64,000 bases of DNA from Pseudoalteromonas sp049257235 (GCF_049257235.1 NZ_JBMMUF010000001.1:372001-436000); one strand, 5' to 3'. Counted from the stretch's first letter, positions 18,599 to 28,184 are shown. Numbers and translations: made by a program. Notes: generated by a model from the sequence alone, not told the origin.

Positions 18599-19011
18599 GA
18601 CTTAGCATGTAGTGAGAACAGCAGCTCCGCCTCTGCCCGTGGCAGTTCACACTCTTGCATCACCTCTTCCATTGGCGCGCCGAGTTCGATCATTTTTACG
18701 GCGCGAGAGTATAAACGCGCTTGTGGGTCAGACTCGGCGATATTGTCCTGTAACTGCGCCAATTCATCGGTTTTGCCACGTAGTTGCTGCACATGCTTGG
18801 CAATATTTTCAAGAGCGCTGCGCACTTCAGCAACCTCAGCTCGCAGTATTTGGCTTTGGTCTTGGGTATGGTGAGCGTCAGTTAATTGTTTTTGCAGTTC
18901 ATTATGGGCTTGGCTTAAGCGAGATAAACGCGCCCAAACAACGAATACCAAAACCGCGAGAAACAACACAATTCCCGCGGCAATCATTAAAACAGTATTT
19001 GCATCTTTCAT
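18595..19011 (-). CDS. DUF2802 membrane coiled-coil protein
   Basis: The 138-residue protein has one N-terminal membrane helix (about 7-27) and a long coiled coil (about 28-92). A small C-terminal helical domain follows (ARLYSRAVKMIELGAPMEEVMQECELPRAEAELLFSLH), typical of DUF2802. In Pseudomonas and relatives it is the last gene of the polar flagellar/chemotaxis operon, next to cheW, as here (3 nt downstream). Its function is not established. Confidence 0.85.
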   Translation of the reverse strand: MKDANTVLMIAAGIVLFLAVLVFVVWARLSRLSQAHNELQKQLTDAHHTQDQSQILRAEVAEVRSALENIAKHVQQLRGKTDELAQLQDNIAESDPQARLYSRAVKMIELGAPMEEVMQECELPRAEAELLFSLHAKS

Positions 19012-19014
19012 GGT

Positions 19015-19509
19015 TTAGAGATTACTCAACTCGTCCCATTCTTCATCGTTCAAAAGTTTGTTGAGATCAACGAGGATCAGCAATTCACCGTCACGATTCG
19101 ACACACCTTGGATAAACTTAGCGCTTTCTTCAGTGCCAATATTCGGCGCGCTGTCAATTTCTGAACTGCGCAAATATACAACCTCCGCGACCGAATCAAC
19201 CAAGATACCAATAACTTGCTTTTCAGCTTCAATAATCACTATACGGGAGTTGTCTGTGACTTCAGCATCCACTAAACCGAATCGTGCCCGAGTGTCGATA
19301 ACCGTCACTACGTTACCACGCAAGTTTATGATACCTAATACATAATTAGGCGCGCCTGGCACTGGGGCGATTTCGGTATAACGAAGTACCTCTTGAACCT
19401 GCATCACGTTGATGCCATAGGTTTCTTGCTCGAGTCGAAAGGTTACCCATTGCAATATTTCATCACTGCTGTCGACATCATGCGCTGATACTTTTCTCTC
19501 TTCGCTCAT
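19015..19509 (-). CDS. cheW: Chemotaxis coupling protein CheW
   Basis: The CheW-domain protein is 164 residues from the chosen start. The domain begins at about residue 15 (ILQWVTFRLEQETYGINVMQVQEVLR) and carries the conserved PNYVLGIINLRGNVVTVIDTR core. It links chemoreceptors to CheA. I chose the ATG at 19509 (MSEERKV) because GGAG lies 6 nt upstream. An in-frame ATG at 19521 with AAGG upstream is an alternative that adds four residues. Confidence 0.96.
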   Translation of the reverse strand: MSEERKVSAHDVDSSDEILQWVTFRLEQETYGINVMQVQEVLRYTEIAPVPGAPNYVLGIINLRGNVVTVIDTRARFGLVDAEVTDNSRIVIIEAEKQVIGILVDSVAEVVYLRSSEIDSAPNIGTEESAKFIQGVSNRDGELLILVDLNKLLNDEEWDELSNL

Positions 19510-19565
19510 ACTAAGCTCCATGTTACCGCCTTACATACGCGGTGGGTTGCAATATTGTTTATTTG

Positions 19566-20351
19566 TTACTGTGCTTGACTGTCAAAGCCCTGCTCTAGTA
19601 GCAGCTGTAAATTCTCTACATCTATCAAGGCACACATTTTGTCTTTAATAACGCCAGCAAGCCAGGGGCGCTTGCCATGGCTTTTACGCCATTTTACATC
19701 TTCACTCTTTAATGTGACGTTATTGATTAAGTTCTCGGCACTGAGCCCCCACTGGGATTCTCCGAGCATAATCACATACTTATAGTTTAATGCTTGTTCT
19801 AAATTTTTGTCATATTTTTCTGGCATTACCCAACGAGCAGTATCAACTAGGTGTATTTTTTCATCGCGATTCACCATCACACCTTTGAACCAAGCTGGCT
19901 TACCAAAGAGTTGATTCACCTCGCCAAGCTGATGAATACCGCCAAGGGATTTAAGTGGCACCGCCAAAGTAAGCCCAGCCACATCAAAGAACAAAGCCTG
20001 AAACTCACCTTCCATGTATTGCTCACGAGCCGCTTGTGGCGCCCTAAGAGGTTGTACAGGTGGCGGGGCACTTTGTACATTAACTTCTTGATCTTGTTGC
20101 GCTTCATCTTGAGATGTAGGCGCTTTGGTATCAACTTCAGGTTGTTGTTGCGGCGCAGGTTCTGGTTCTTTAACCTGTGCTAGTAACTGCTCTATCGGCT
20201 TATTTTTTAGGACAGTCGGCTTGTCTTCAACATGCGTTGCCACTGGGGTTACTTGTTTAGGTGTCGCGCTTGGGGCCTTTTGTGGCTGCTCGTCTTCGGT
20301 CAATAGTGCGTCTAAATATTGGCGCATCACTTTATCGTTAACGCCACTCAT
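19566..20351 (-). CDS. parP: CheW-like polar array protein ParP
   Basis: The 261-residue protein has a Pro/Gln-rich N-terminal half (about 20-110) that looks disordered, and a C-terminal CheW-like domain (about 120-255; ALFFDVAGLTLAVPLKSLGGI, WFKGVMVNRDEKIHLVDTARW). Position between the ParA-like gene and cheW is that of parP in Vibrio. There ParP tethers CheA arrays to the pole by binding ParC and CheA. The start overlaps the parC stop (4 nt). Confidence 0.85.
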   Translation of the reverse strand: MSGVNDKVMRQYLDALLTEDEQPQKAPSATPKQVTPVATHVEDKPTVLKNKPIEQLLAQVKEPEPAPQQQPEVDTKAPTSQDEAQQDQEVNVQSAPPPVQPLRAPQAAREQYMEGEFQALFFDVAGLTLAVPLKSLGGIHQLGEVNQLFGKPAWFKGVMVNRDEKIHLVDTARWVMPEKYDKNLEQALNYKYVIMLGESQWGLSAENLINNVTLKSEDVKWRKSHGKRPWLAGVIKDKMCALIDVENLQLLLEQGFDSQAQ

Positions 20352-21133
20352 AGCTGCACACTCCGACCATTTTGCAAGTAATCGAGTAAGGCGCGATAGG
20401 CTTGAACGCCTCGTGACTTAGCACAGTGTTGACTCGGAACCTGTTGCGCTAAGCTGGCGTCTCGAAACTTGGTATCAATAGGAATAACCCCTGGCCAGAC
20501 ATTATTATGGTAGGTGGCTCGCAGCTTTTTGTAGGCCTCTAAAGACGCTTTAGTGCGCTTATCGTACATAGTCGCAACCACAGTATGCGTGTACGCATTG
20601 CCTTTGGTGCTTTGCTGCATCAACTCCATAGTGCGCATCATGCGATCTAACCCTTTGAGCGCCAAAAACTCAGTCTGTACGGGGATCAGAACTCGCTCAC
20701 TCGCGGCTAACGCGTTCACCATAAGCACCCCAAGTACGGGGGGGCAGTCTAAAATGGCATAATCATAATAATCACTGATTTTAGCCAGAACCCTTTTGAG
20801 AATTAGGCCCATGCCGTTTTTATTTCCCATGCTCCTATCTAAGGTTGCAATAGACATGGTTGCAGGCAGGATATCAATATTGTCGACGCCACTTGGGCTA
20901 AATGCCTGTAAAATTTCTTCGGCTTGCATGTCTTTACCGCGGGTAAAAACATCGTACGCGCTTATTTCTACTTGCTCAGAGTCGATGCCAAAATAGTAAG
21001 TGAGTGATGCATGTGGGTCGGTATCAATTAGCAGCACACGTTTGCCTTGCTCGGCGAGTAGGCCACCTAATGTTACTGTGGTGGTGGTTTTGCCAACGCC
21101 CCCTTTTTGGTTGGCTACCGTCCAAACCTTCAT
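20348..21133 (-). CDS. parC: ParA-family ATPase ParC (polar chemotaxis array positioning)
   Basis: The 261-residue P-loop ATPase has a deviant Walker A (QKGGVGKTTTTVTLGG, residues 9-24), Walker A' (LLIDTDPHAS) and Walker B (YAILDCPPVLGV). It lacks the DNA-binding N-terminal extension of plasmid ParA proteins. With parP and cheW downstream it matches ParC, which forms polar foci and recruits chemoreceptor arrays. A chromosome-partition role is unlikely because there is no parB neighbour. Confidence 0.88.
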   Translation of the reverse strand: MKVWTVANQKGGVGKTTTTVTLGGLLAEQGKRVLLIDTDPHASLTYYFGIDSEQVEISAYDVFTRGKDMQAEEILQAFSPSGVDNIDILPATMSIATLDRSMGNKNGMGLILKRVLAKISDYYDYAILDCPPVLGVLMVNALAASERVLIPVQTEFLALKGLDRMMRTMELMQQSTKGNAYTHTVVATMYDKRTKASLEAYKKLRATYHNNVWPGVIPIDTKFRDASLAQQVPSQHCAKSRGVQAYRALLDYLQNGRSVQL

Positions 21134-22104
21134 TGCTCATTACCCTCACTGCGCGTAGTAATTCGTATGCCGCCATGGGGCAGCTGTATTATTTTTATAG
21201 TGTTATCTTCGCTCGGTATTTCTAGTTCAGGCTGTTTTGCCTGCTCTGGCTCTTGGCTCACCTGCTCTTGGCTTTGCTCAGGCTCTGGCAGCGCATACTT
21301 AGAAACCGCTATCACAACCTTACGGTTTTGCGCCCGCCCCTGTTCGGTCTCATTGTCACCAAAGGGCGTATACTGACCATACCCCTCAAGCGCCATGCGT
21401 GCTGGCGTGATGTCGTGAATCTGTAACTGCTTTACTACCTCGGCCGCACGCGCTGCAGAAAGTTGCCAGTTTGAACTGAATAACTCATTACGAATCGGCA
21501 AATTGTCAGTGTAGCCTCGAATCCGTAAATAATTACGCATAGGACGGATCACGTCGGCCACGCGCGCGATTACACCCTGCGCTTGGTTAGTCACAGTAGC
21601 ACTGCCGCTTGGGAATAACATCCCAGAACTCATTTCGATAGTAAGCCAATCTTCATTAAGCTCTATCTGCGCATCACCTTGGCGAATTTCATTCAGTAAC
21701 GCGCCTGTAAATTTATCCAATAAACTATCGAGTGGCTCACCCATTTGCTGCTGTGATACTAAGCTCATGTCGGTGTATTCAGGTAAGATTTTACTGCTTT
21801 GCGGCGACTCTGGTTGCACACTCTCGCCGTGGAGAACATCATCAGTAGGTGGTATAGGCATGGGCAATAAGCCGTCGGTAGAAACGTTATTACCATCATC
21901 GGCTTTGATGTTAGTGGCTTTATCAAAAATTTGTTCTAGGGTTTGCGAAAACACAGCAAATTGTTCGTCTTTATTATTGATAGCTATCGCGTACATGACT
22001 ACAAAAAAGGCAAACATAATGGTCATATAGTCTGCATAAGACACTAACCAACGATGGGTATGTTGGGACTCCTTGGCATGACCTCTGCGATGACGTAGAC
22101 GCAT
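21130..22104 (-). CDS. motD: Flagellar stator protein MotD (MotB family)
   Basis: The 324-residue protein has a basic N-terminus, one membrane helix (about 20-42) containing the proton/ion-binding Asp25 (WLVSYADYMTIMFAFF), a linker and an OmpA-like peptidoglycan-binding domain (about 170-290; RIRGYTDNLPI, AARAAEVVKQL, GRAQNRKVVI). A Glu/Gln-rich tail ends the protein. It pairs with the adjacent motC gene. In Pseudomonas the equivalent MotCD stator lies at the same place in the chemotaxis operon and is one of two stators. Confidence 0.92.
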   Translation of the reverse strand: MRLRHRRGHAKESQHTHRWLVSYADYMTIMFAFFVVMYAIAINNKDEQFAVFSQTLEQIFDKATNIKADDGNNVSTDGLLPMPIPPTDDVLHGESVQPESPQSSKILPEYTDMSLVSQQQMGEPLDSLLDKFTGALLNEIRQGDAQIELNEDWLTIEMSSGMLFPSGSATVTNQAQGVIARVADVIRPMRNYLRIRGYTDNLPIRNELFSSNWQLSAARAAEVVKQLQIHDITPARMALEGYGQYTPFGDNETEQGRAQNRKVVIAVSKYALPEPEQSQEQVSQEPEQAKQPELEIPSEDNTIKIIQLPHGGIRITTRSEGNEQ

Positions 22105-22107
22105 GGG

Positions 22108-22872
22108 TTAATACCCTGCGCTTACATGGCGCTCAGCTAGGTAAGCCTCTAATCGCAACTCAATATTGGCGGGTGACTCGCCAATTTGCATCGCCACGAT
22201 CCCCTCTGCTACGAGTTCGTGATATTGCATTTTTTCTTCAATGATTTGCTTGAGCTTATTAGCCACCGGCAAAAACAATAAATTAGCAAAACCCACACCG
22301 TAAATCGTTGCCAAGAATGCGGTGGCTACGCCCACGCCAAGTTTCTCTGGTTCAGTAATGTACGCCATGGCTTGAATAAGTCCTAACACCGCCCCCAAAA
22401 TACCTATGGTTGGCGAATAACCACCCATGGCCTCATAAACTCGGGCAGCGTCAAGTAAACGTTCACGCTCTAGCGTTAATTCAATGTCTAACGTATCGCG
22501 TAATCTATCTTCTTGCGAGCCGTCAATCAGCAGGCTTAGCCCTTTGGCGGCATATGGGTCCTCAACCGTGAGCGCTTGCTCTTCAAGGGCGAGGTAACCT
22601 TTTTGTCGCGCGGTACTGGTCCAAGATTTAATTTGCTCAATACCTGCTTGCATATCATATTGTGGTGGCCAAAATACCCACTTAAAAATCTCGAGCGCTT
22701 TTTTAAACGTAGGTAATTGCGATTGCAGCATTACGGCCCCTACTGTACCGCCAAGCACAATAACAAACGCCGGTCCATGCAGTAACCCTGAGATGACACC
22801 ACCTTCTAGCGCGTAGCCGAAAATGATAGCGCCAAGTGCAACAATGAGACCTATCAGGGAGAGTTTATCCAC
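22108..22872 (-). CDS. motC: Flagellar stator protein MotC (MotA family)
   Basis: The 254-residue, four-helix MotA/TolQ/ExbB-type protein has the conserved AMGGYSPTIGILGAVLGLIQAM segment, including the functionally important prolines, and a cytoplasmic loop rich in charged residues for rotor (FliG) contact. It begins with GTG at 22872, overlapping the cheB stop by 8 nt. It forms the ion channel with MotD. Confidence 0.92.
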   Translation of the reverse strand: MDKLSLIGLIVALGAIIFGYALEGGVISGLLHGPAFVIVLGGTVGAVMLQSQLPTFKKALEIFKWVFWPPQYDMQAGIEQIKSWTSTARQKGYLALEEQALTVEDPYAAKGLSLLIDGSQEDRLRDTLDIELTLERERLLDAARVYEAMGGYSPTIGILGAVLGLIQAMAYITEPEKLGVGVATAFLATIYGVGFANLLFLPVANKLKQIIEEKMQYHELVAEGIVAMQIGESPANIELRLEAYLAERHVSAGY

Positions 22873-23992
22873 GCATCACTTCCTTAACTAAGTGGTCAGC
22901 TACATCATCAAGCGCCACTTGATGGTCATGCAACCCTGCATTAGCAATTGCTTGTGGCATACCATATACAACACACGATTGCTCATCTTGAGCCCAGATC
23001 TTTGCCCCCTGTTGTTTGAGCATACGCGCACCTTCGCGGCCATCAGCGCCCATTCCGGTCAATACTACAGCCAACACATCTGCACCAAATTGTTTGGCAC
23101 TGCTGGCAAAGGTAATATCTACACTCGGTTTATAGGTGGTGCGGGGGTTATCATCTACGAATACTTTTAAAGACGGTGATGCAGAACGACCATCAAACAT
23201 CATTTGTTGACCACCGGGTGCAAGGTAGGCTACTCCTGGTCTGAGCTTATCTCCTTGCGCAGCCTCTTTGACCTCTATTTTGCACAGGTTATTTAAACGC
23301 TGAGCAAATGCTGGAGTGAATGCTGCCGGCATGTGCTGAATCAATAAAATAGGCAGTGGGAAGTCAGCTGGTAACTGGGTCAGTATTTTTTGTAGGGCAA
23401 CAGGCCCACCTGTCGAGGTGCCTATAGCCACCAAACGGTATCGTTTCCCAGATGGGCGAAACTGACTCTTTGAGGATGTTGCCTCTGGCGCACTTTGAAA
23501 TGCACTAGGTTTGCTGGGCGCACTTGTACTTGGAGTACCTAGTGGCTTAGCTGGCGTAAACGCAGTAGACACAGGACGACTCAAACGCGACATTCTTCTG
23601 CGCCCAAGCTCTTTGACCTTCTGTCTTAAAATCTCAATGGCATCTTGGTTATTGCGTGCGATGTCTTCAAATTTTTTAGGGAGAAAATCCAGCGCTCCAG
23701 CGTCAAGCGCATCGAGGGTTGCCGTTGCGCCATCACGGGTCAAAGACGAGAACATTAAAATCGGCGTTGGCGACTTAGCCATAATTTGTTTAACAGCCGA
23801 AATGCCATCAAGAATTGGCATTTCCACATCCATAGTGATCACATCAGGACGCAATGCTGCTGCCTTTTCTACAGCATCCTTGCCATTTACCGCAGTATCT
23901 ATCACCTCAATTTGCGAGTCACCTTCTAATATTTCAGTGACTCGGCGGCGAAAGAAGCTGGAATCATCGACTATTAATACTTTTACAGCCAT
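22865..23992 (-). CDS. cheB: Chemotaxis methylesterase CheB
   Basis: The 375-residue response regulator has a receiver domain (Asp9/Asp10, phosphoacceptor Asp55 in VITMDVEMP) and a methylesterase domain with the catalytic Ser in AIGTSTGGP, His in LIQHMP and Asp in LTGMGADGREG. A Ser/Pro-rich linker of about 60 residues joins them, longer than in E. coli. It demethylates or deamidates chemoreceptor glutamates for adaptation. No cheR is in the window. Confidence 0.97.
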   Translation of the reverse strand: MAVKVLIVDDSSFFRRRVTEILEGDSQIEVIDTAVNGKDAVEKAAALRPDVITMDVEMPILDGISAVKQIMAKSPTPILMFSSLTRDGATATLDALDAGALDFLPKKFEDIARNNQDAIEILRQKVKELGRRRMSRLSRPVSTAFTPAKPLGTPSTSAPSKPSAFQSAPEATSSKSQFRPSGKRYRLVAIGTSTGGPVALQKILTQLPADFPLPILLIQHMPAAFTPAFAQRLNNLCKIEVKEAAQGDKLRPGVAYLAPGGQQMMFDGRSASPSLKVFVDDNPRTTYKPSVDITFASSAKQFGADVLAVVLTGMGADGREGARMLKQQGAKIWAQDEQSCVVYGMPQAIANAGLHDHQVALDDVADHLVKEVMRG

Positions 23993-24004
23993 GCGTTACT
24001 CTAT

Positions 24005-26248
24005 TTAATTTACATTCGAACGACCGGCATAGTGTTTTAACATGCTCGGAACATCCAAAATCAATGCGATACCACCGTCAGAGGTGATTGTAGCGCCCGC
24101 CATACCAGGCGTACCCTGAAGCAACGCATCCAATGGTTTAATAACAACCTCTTCTTGCCCGATGAGCGAGTCGACCACAAAACCTACTTGCTGGGTGCCG
24201 ATTTGCACAATAACAACGTGGCCTTGCGCCTTGCGCTGAGTACGGTCCGCGCCTTTGATTAACCAGTGCTCGAGGTAGAACAGTGGCACGGCCTTTTGAC
24301 GCACAATAATCGTTAACTGACCATCGACCACATTTGTTTTGGTCAAATCGAGGTGGAAAATTTCACTGACCGCAGCCAAAGGTAAGGCAAATGTTTGCTC
24401 GCCAATAACCACCATCAAGGTTGGCAAAATAGCGAGTGTTAATGGCACTTTGATATCCAAACGCGTGCCTTCGCCAAGCTGCGACTGAATGTTGATGGTG
24501 CCATTGAGCTGGCTGATCTTGGTTTTAACCACATCCATACCAACACCACGCCCAGAGATGTCTGAGATTTCCTCTTTAGTCGAAAAACCAGGGGCAAAAA
24601 TCAGGTTATAAGCTTCAGTATCACTCAAACGCGCCGCTTGGTCGTGATCGATAACCCCTTTGCTAATAGCTATTTTCTTGAGTTTTTCAGCGTCCATACC
24701 GGCGCCGTCATCCTCAATACTCAGTAAAATATGATCACCTTGTTGTGATGCTGACAGTTTCACTAAACCGGTTCGTGACTTACCCGCTTGCTCACGTACA
24801 TCAGGCATCTCAATACCGTGGTCAACAGAGTTTCGTACTAAGTGAACAAGTGGATCGGCCAGAGCTTCAACCAAGTTCTTATCAAGATCGGTCTCTTCAC
24901 CTTCAAGTACGAGTGAAATGTCTTTTTGTAAGCTTCTAGCCAAATCACGGACCACGCGAGGGAAGCGACCAAACACTTTCTTGATTGGCTGCATGCGGGT
25001 AGCCATTACCGCACCTTGCAAGTCAGCAGTGACTACATCAAGATTTGAAATCGCCTTACCCATTTCTTCTGAACTGGTATTGTTCGCTAAAGTGACTAGG
25101 CGGTTACGCACTAGTACCAACTCACCCACCATATTCATGATCTGGTCGAGTCGTTTGGTATCAACACGAACTGTGGTTTCAGCTTGCGCAGCTGGGGCCG
25201 CTTTGGCAGGTGCCTTTTTAGCATCTGCTGCTTTATCACTGGCAGCAGGTGCGGGTTTTGGAGCTGGTGCTGGCGCTTTAGCTGCCGGTGCTGGCTTAGC
25301 TTGTTCAGGCGCTGAACTGGCAGCTTTGGGCGCTTCACTCGCTTGAGCTTGTTCATTACTCTCTATAACACTAGGGGCGTTGCCCTTTCCGTGCAGCTCA
25401 TCGAGTAACGCGTCAAATTCATCTTCAGTGATTTCTTCATCACCACCGTCTGTATCTTTTGCTTGTGTACTCTGATCTGACGTCTCACTTGGGGCAGCAG
25501 GTGGAGCTGACTCTTGCTCTGAACTGATTGTCCCAAAGCTACCGGGGCCATGAAGCTCATCAAGAAGGGAGTCAAACTCATCATCGGTAATGTCATCATC
25601 TGAGCCACTGTCGTTACTTGACGGCGGAGCGTCTACTGATGGCCCTTTTCCTGCCCCGTGAAGCTCATCTAATAAATGCTCAAACTCTTCTTCGGTGATT
25701 TCATCTATGCCATCATCGCTCGTGTCACCGCTATCCATATCGAAAAGGATATCGTCGCCGAATCCCAAATCGACGTCATCATCTTCAGGAGGTGGAGGTG
25801 TTGCTTCAACCTCTTGAGGCTCACTTGCCGCAGGAGCAACAATTTGCTCCCCCGCAACTTCTGGCTCACTAAGTTGATGTAGTATTTCGAGTAGGTGTGG
25901 ATCCGCAGGGTCTGGTTGCTCTCGCGCTTGAATGTGCGCGAACATTTCATTAATGGTGTCTAGCGCTTGAAGGATCACATCCATCAGCTCAGCAGTTACC
26001 TGTCTTTTGCCTTGGCGTAAAATATCAAAGACATTCTCAGCACCGTGACAGGCATCGACCAATTCGTTCATACCAAGAAAGCCCGCACCACCTTTCACGG
26101 TGTGGAACCCTCGGAATATAGCATTGAGCAAATCTTTGTCGTCTGGATTGTTTTCTAATTCAACCAGTTGTTCTGACAGCTGCTCTAATATTTCACCCGC
26201 TTCAACAAGGAAGTCTTGTAAAATATCTTCATCTACTTCAAAGCTCAT
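24005..26248 (-). CDS. cheA: Chemotaxis histidine kinase CheA
   Basis: The 747-residue kinase has an Hpt (P1) domain with phosphorylated His49 (RGFHTVKGGAGF). An acidic linker (about 130-360) holds three copies of an 18-residue repeat, ending in an Ala/Pro/Lys-rich stretch. The P3 dimerisation helices follow (from about 363), then the HATPase domain (HLVRNSVDHGIE; GRGVGMDVVKTKI) and a C-terminal CheW-like P5 domain. The usual P2 CheY-binding domain is not evident and may be replaced by the repeats. It phosphorylates CheY and CheB. Confidence 0.97.
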   Translation of the reverse strand: MSFEVDEDILQDFLVEAGEILEQLSEQLVELENNPDDKDLLNAIFRGFHTVKGGAGFLGMNELVDACHGAENVFDILRQGKRQVTAELMDVILQALDTINEMFAHIQAREQPDPADPHLLEILHQLSEPEVAGEQIVAPAASEPQEVEATPPPPEDDDVDLGFGDDILFDMDSGDTSDDGIDEITEEEFEHLLDELHGAGKGPSVDAPPSSNDSGSDDDITDDEFDSLLDELHGPGSFGTISSEQESAPPAAPSETSDQSTQAKDTDGGDEEITEDEFDALLDELHGKGNAPSVIESNEQAQASEAPKAASSAPEQAKPAPAAKAPAPAPKPAPAASDKAADAKKAPAKAAPAAQAETTVRVDTKRLDQIMNMVGELVLVRNRLVTLANNTSSEEMGKAISNLDVVTADLQGAVMATRMQPIKKVFGRFPRVVRDLARSLQKDISLVLEGEETDLDKNLVEALADPLVHLVRNSVDHGIEMPDVREQAGKSRTGLVKLSASQQGDHILLSIEDDGAGMDAEKLKKIAISKGVIDHDQAARLSDTEAYNLIFAPGFSTKEEISDISGRGVGMDVVKTKISQLNGTINIQSQLGEGTRLDIKVPLTLAILPTLMVVIGEQTFALPLAAVSEIFHLDLTKTNVVDGQLTIIVRQKAVPLFYLEHWLIKGADRTQRKAQGHVVIVQIGTQQVGFVVDSLIGQEEVVIKPLDALLQGTPGMAGATITSDGGIALILDVPSMLKHYAGRSNVN
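25382..25702 (-). repeat. Three-copy acidic peptide repeat within cheA
   Basis: CheA residues 183-200, 219-236 and 272-289 read EITEEEFEHLLDELHGAG, DITDDEFDSLLDELHGPG and EITEDEFDALLDELHGKG. The repeats are separated by 18 and 35 less-conserved, Ser/Pro/Asp-rich residues. The unit looks like an amphipathic helix that could be a multivalent docking motif. Note that each lies in the P1-P3 linker. Confidence 0.9.
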
Positions 26249-26263
26249 GCAACCGCTCTCCTC

Positions 26264-27019
26264 TTAGAATCCCAGACTCGACAATAAATCATCGACTTCA
26301 TCTTGCCCTGATACCACGTCATCTCGGGCTTCACTATCGATAATTGGCCCTTCAGCGCCTTCGCCTTCAACTGGGGTGGTTGGCTTGTTGCGCTCAGCAG
26401 TATTGACGTCAACGTCTTCGCCAGAAAATACCTTTAACATGTGGATAAGACTGTCTTCCACTTCGCGCACTAACTCCATTACGCGACGAATTACTTGGCC
26501 TGTAAGGTCTTGGTAGTCCTGCGCCATCAGTACGTTATTGAGTAAATCGTGCAACTCTAAGGTACTGGTTTGTGAGCGAGTCATGAAGCCATCGAGCAAA
26601 TGGCATAATTGTTTAAACTCACCGATATCCAAATCGCGACGCATCAACTTATCCCAACTGGGCTTAATCTGATGCAGGTCGGTAGATAATTGCTCTGCGA
26701 TAGGTAAGCTTGCTTCCACAGCGTCCATGGTTTTATTGGCTGCCTGCTCTGTCATCTCGATGACATAATTGAGGCGCTGCTTGGCATCAGGAATGGCTTC
26801 TTGAGTCAAATCATTGATACGCGTATCAAGTTGGAAATTTTTCAATGACTCATGCAACTGCCGAGTGAGTTTCCCCACTTCAGCAAACAGTTCAGACTGC
26901 TCCTTAGAAGCAGCATCAAGGATTAGCTGATCAGCTTTTTCCTGCTCACCTTGCTCAAGAAAAGTGACGAGCTGTTTAGCTTGCTCTAGGGTAATGTGAG
27001 GTGCAGCGGGAGCCGACAT
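26264..27019 (-). CDS. cheZ: Chemotaxis phosphatase CheZ
   Basis: The 251-residue, mostly helical protein has the conserved catalytic segment (NVLMAQDYQDLTGQVIRRVM). It contains the Asp and Gln used to dephosphorylate CheY-P, and the C-terminal CheY-binding peptide (DEVDDLLSSLGF). It starts 18 nt after cheY and is co-transcribed with it. Confidence 0.95.
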   Translation of the reverse strand: MSAPAAPHITLEQAKQLVTFLEQGEQEKADQLILDAASKEQSELFAEVGKLTRQLHESLKNFQLDTRINDLTQEAIPDAKQRLNYVIEMTEQAANKTMDAVEASLPIAEQLSTDLHQIKPSWDKLMRRDLDIGEFKQLCHLLDGFMTRSQTSTLELHDLLNNVLMAQDYQDLTGQVIRRVMELVREVEDSLIHMLKVFSGEDVDVNTAERNKPTTPVEGEGAEGPIIDSEARDDVVSGQDEVDDLLSSLGF

Positions 27020-27037
27020 ATACCTCTCCTTAAATGG

Positions 27038-27421
27038 TTAACCTAAACGCTCAAACACTTTATCCAGCTTGGTTTTCAATGTCGCTGCGGTAAATGGTTT
27101 TACGATGTATCCGTTTACGCCTGCCTGCGCAGCAGCAATGATCTGCTCCTTTTTCGCTTCAGCAGTTACCATCAACACAGGAATATGTTTTAGGTTATCA
27201 TCAGCACGAATAGCGCGTAATAGGTCAATCCCCTGCATACCTGGCATGTTCCAGTCAGTTACCACAAAATCAAACTCTTGATTTTGCAACATAGGTAACG
27301 CTGTACTGCCATCATCAGCTTCTTGTACGTTTGTGAAACCTAAATCACGTAAAAGGTTTTTGATGATTCTTCTCATCGTTGAAAAGTCATCAACCACAAG
27401 AATTTTCATGTTCTTATCCAA
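27038..27421 (-). CDS. cheY: Chemotaxis response regulator CheY
   Basis: The 127-residue single receiver domain has Asp11/Asp12, phosphoacceptor Asp56 (VVTDWNMPG), the switch Thr (MVTAEA) and Lys108 (YIVKPF). It binds the flagellar switch when phosphorylated. I keep the TTG start at 27421 because GGAGG lies about 5 nt upstream and the MDKNMKIL beginning is common in relatives. An ATG at 27409 is the alternative but has a weaker site. Confidence 0.97.
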   Translation of the reverse strand: MDKNMKILVVDDFSTMRRIIKNLLRDLGFTNVQEADDGSTALPMLQNQEFDFVVTDWNMPGMQGIDLLRAIRADDNLKHIPVLMVTAEAKKEQIIAAAQAGVNGYIVKPFTAATLKTKLDKVFERLG

Positions 27422-27461
27422 AGTATCCTCCAGTGAGGTATGAACCTATTTTTATTTACTA

Positions 27462-28184
27462 CTAATTGACCCAGTCACTGACTTTCGCTTTGAGCTTAAT
27501 CATTGCCTGACCATGTATCTGACTTACACGGGACTCACTTACGTCCAGTATTTGTCCTATTTCTTTTAAATTCATTTCATCGTTGTAATACAGCGACAGC
27601 ACGAGCGCATCACGTTCAGGTAGCGACTTAATCGCATCAACAAGGGCGGCATTAAAACGTTCCCCCTGAACACTGTTAAATGGCTTCGTTGCATCAGATT
27701 GGTCACTGTGAGTGTGAATAACGTCCTCATCCACACCCAAATCCTCAATGCCCAACACTTTTGAACAATTTACATCGTTTAAAATATGATGGTATTCATC
27801 AAGGGAAATATCAAGTTTTTCAGCTACTTCAATGTCTTTAGGTTCACGTCCTAATAGCCCTTCGAGCTCGTTGATAGCGTGTGCCACAGCACGGCTATTG
27901 CGATGCACAGAACGCGGCGCCCAATCACCACGGCGTATCTCATCAAGCATCGCGCCACGAATGCGAATACCAGCAAAGGTCTCAAAGCTGGCGCCTTTTG
28001 TTGCATCAAACGTTTTTGACGCTTCGATCAGGCCTATCATTCCAGATTGGATTAAATCATCCAGTTGCACACTGGCAGGTAAGCGCGCTAGCAAGTGGCA
28101 CGCAACGCGTTTGACCAACGCCGCATGACGCTCGACAAGAGAGTTAAGCTGTTGTTGCTGCTGATACCCGGCGACTCTATTCAT
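27462..28184 (-). CDS. fliA: Flagellar sigma factor FliA (sigma-28)
   Basis: The 240-residue protein has sigma-70 regions 2 (LDDLIQSGMIGLIEASKTFD), 3 and 4 (MNLKEIGQILDVSESRVSQIHGQAM). Region 1 is absent, typical of sigma-28. It drives late flagellar genes. Starts 14 nt downstream of flhG in the same operon. Confidence 0.97.
   Translation of the reverse strand: MNRVAGYQQQQQLNSLVERHAALVKRVACHLLARLPASVQLDDLIQSGMIGLIEASKTFDATKGASFETFAGIRIRGAMLDEIRRGDWAPRSVHRNSRAVAHAINELEGLLGREPKDIEVAEKLDISLDEYHHILNDVNCSKVLGIEDLGVDEDVIHTHSDQSDATKPFNSVQGERFNAALVDAIKSLPERDALVLSLYYNDEMNLKEIGQILDVSESRVSQIHGQAMIKLKAKVSDWVN

Noticed and set aside
20348..21133. ParA gene as evidence of a chromosome or plasmid partition locus
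   Set aside because: No parB or parS-like repeats; neighbours are parP and cheW, matching the chemotaxis ParC.
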